A stretch of 64,000 nucleotides of DNA from Hyphococcus luteus (GTDB lineage Bacteria > Pseudomonadota > Alphaproteobacteria > Caulobacterales > Parvularculaceae), in contig NZ_PJCH01000015.1 of assembly GCF_002943565.1 (NCBI RefSeq), positions 766,439 to 830,438 of the forward strand. The letters are read 5' to 3'. Below, piece by piece: positions 63,987 through 64,000 of this stretch (the first letter of the stretch is position 1; the number at the start of each line of letters is the position of its first letter). The notes beneath the pieces were generated by a model. That model did not search any database, was not told where the DNA came from, and was given only the letters and a program-made list of their open reading frames with translations. Position numbers and translations under genes: made by a program.

Positions 63987-64000
63987 CGGAATGAAGTGCG

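Overview
The window looks like chromosomal DNA of a GC-rich alphaproteobacterium. The evidence is a yggT-yggU-folD block, an rpe/heparinase pair, zwf-pgl followed by an edd start, coniferyl-aldehyde-dehydrogenase and GMC oxidoreductase genes, and several TonB-dependent receptors. Protein flavour suggests a marine Caulobacterales or Parvularculales-type lineage. That placement is inference; there is no rRNA or taxonomic marker here.

Layout. (1) 1-18.6 kb is ordinary core or near-core sequence: a heparinase II/III-like gene running off the left edge, rpe, a small membrane protein, a Tas-like aldo/keto reductase, folD-yggU-yggT, tRNA-Ala(CGC), an aldehyde dehydrogenase and a GMC oxidoreductase. 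It continues with a retropepsin / inactive-transglutaminase / ATP-grasp ligase operon, a glmS - 2OG-Fe(II) oxygenase - galE operon, and an NDUFA9-like protein. (2) tRNA-Leu(CAG) at 18.6 kb marks a change to accessory DNA: a HECAH-motif protein and a dead IS3-family transposase. (3) 20.1-36.0 kb is a catabolic cluster around one LysR regulator: APC permease, TonB receptor, HyuA/HyuB-type ATP-dependent amidohydrolase, NTF2-like protein, Tat-exported spermidine-dehydrogenase-like flavoprotein, P450, hot-dog thioesterase, BKACE (DUF849) enzyme and class III aminotransferase. A shared LysR-box/promoter element occurs three times, at the heads of the presumed transcription units. (4) 37.3-45.6 kb is the most striking region: a predicted inner-membrane di-heme cytochrome b, a 21-CXXCH cytochrome, a 20-motif cytochrome with 47-residue repeats, a SPOR/TPR/beta-barrel protein, and a divergent membrane-anchored Fe-S/FAD oxidoreductase. 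Together they could form a complete electron conduit from NAD(P)H to the outer membrane. A Fur-like box lies upstream of one cytochrome. (5) 45.7-53.1 kb holds a broken response regulator and then an ECF sigma / FecR / STN-TonB receptor / M14 carboxypeptidase uptake module. (6) 53.6-58.6 kb holds a serine hydrolase, a TonB receptor and an AraC regulator. (7) 58.7-64 kb holds an ECF-sigma fragment, a D-threonine-aldolase/D-serine-dehydratase-type enzyme, and zwf-pgl. Directly after pgl, the first ~91 codons of edd are joined to a headless surE.

A ~72-bp intergenic element with a covarying inverted repeat occurs four times in the same orientation (36.9, 46.1, 53.2 and 59.5 kb). Each copy sits at a boundary between accessory modules. 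I could not match it to any known element.

Translations outside long open frames (heparinase, IS remnant, edd/surE junction) were read by hand. Functional assignments rest on recognised motifs and family memory, not database searches.
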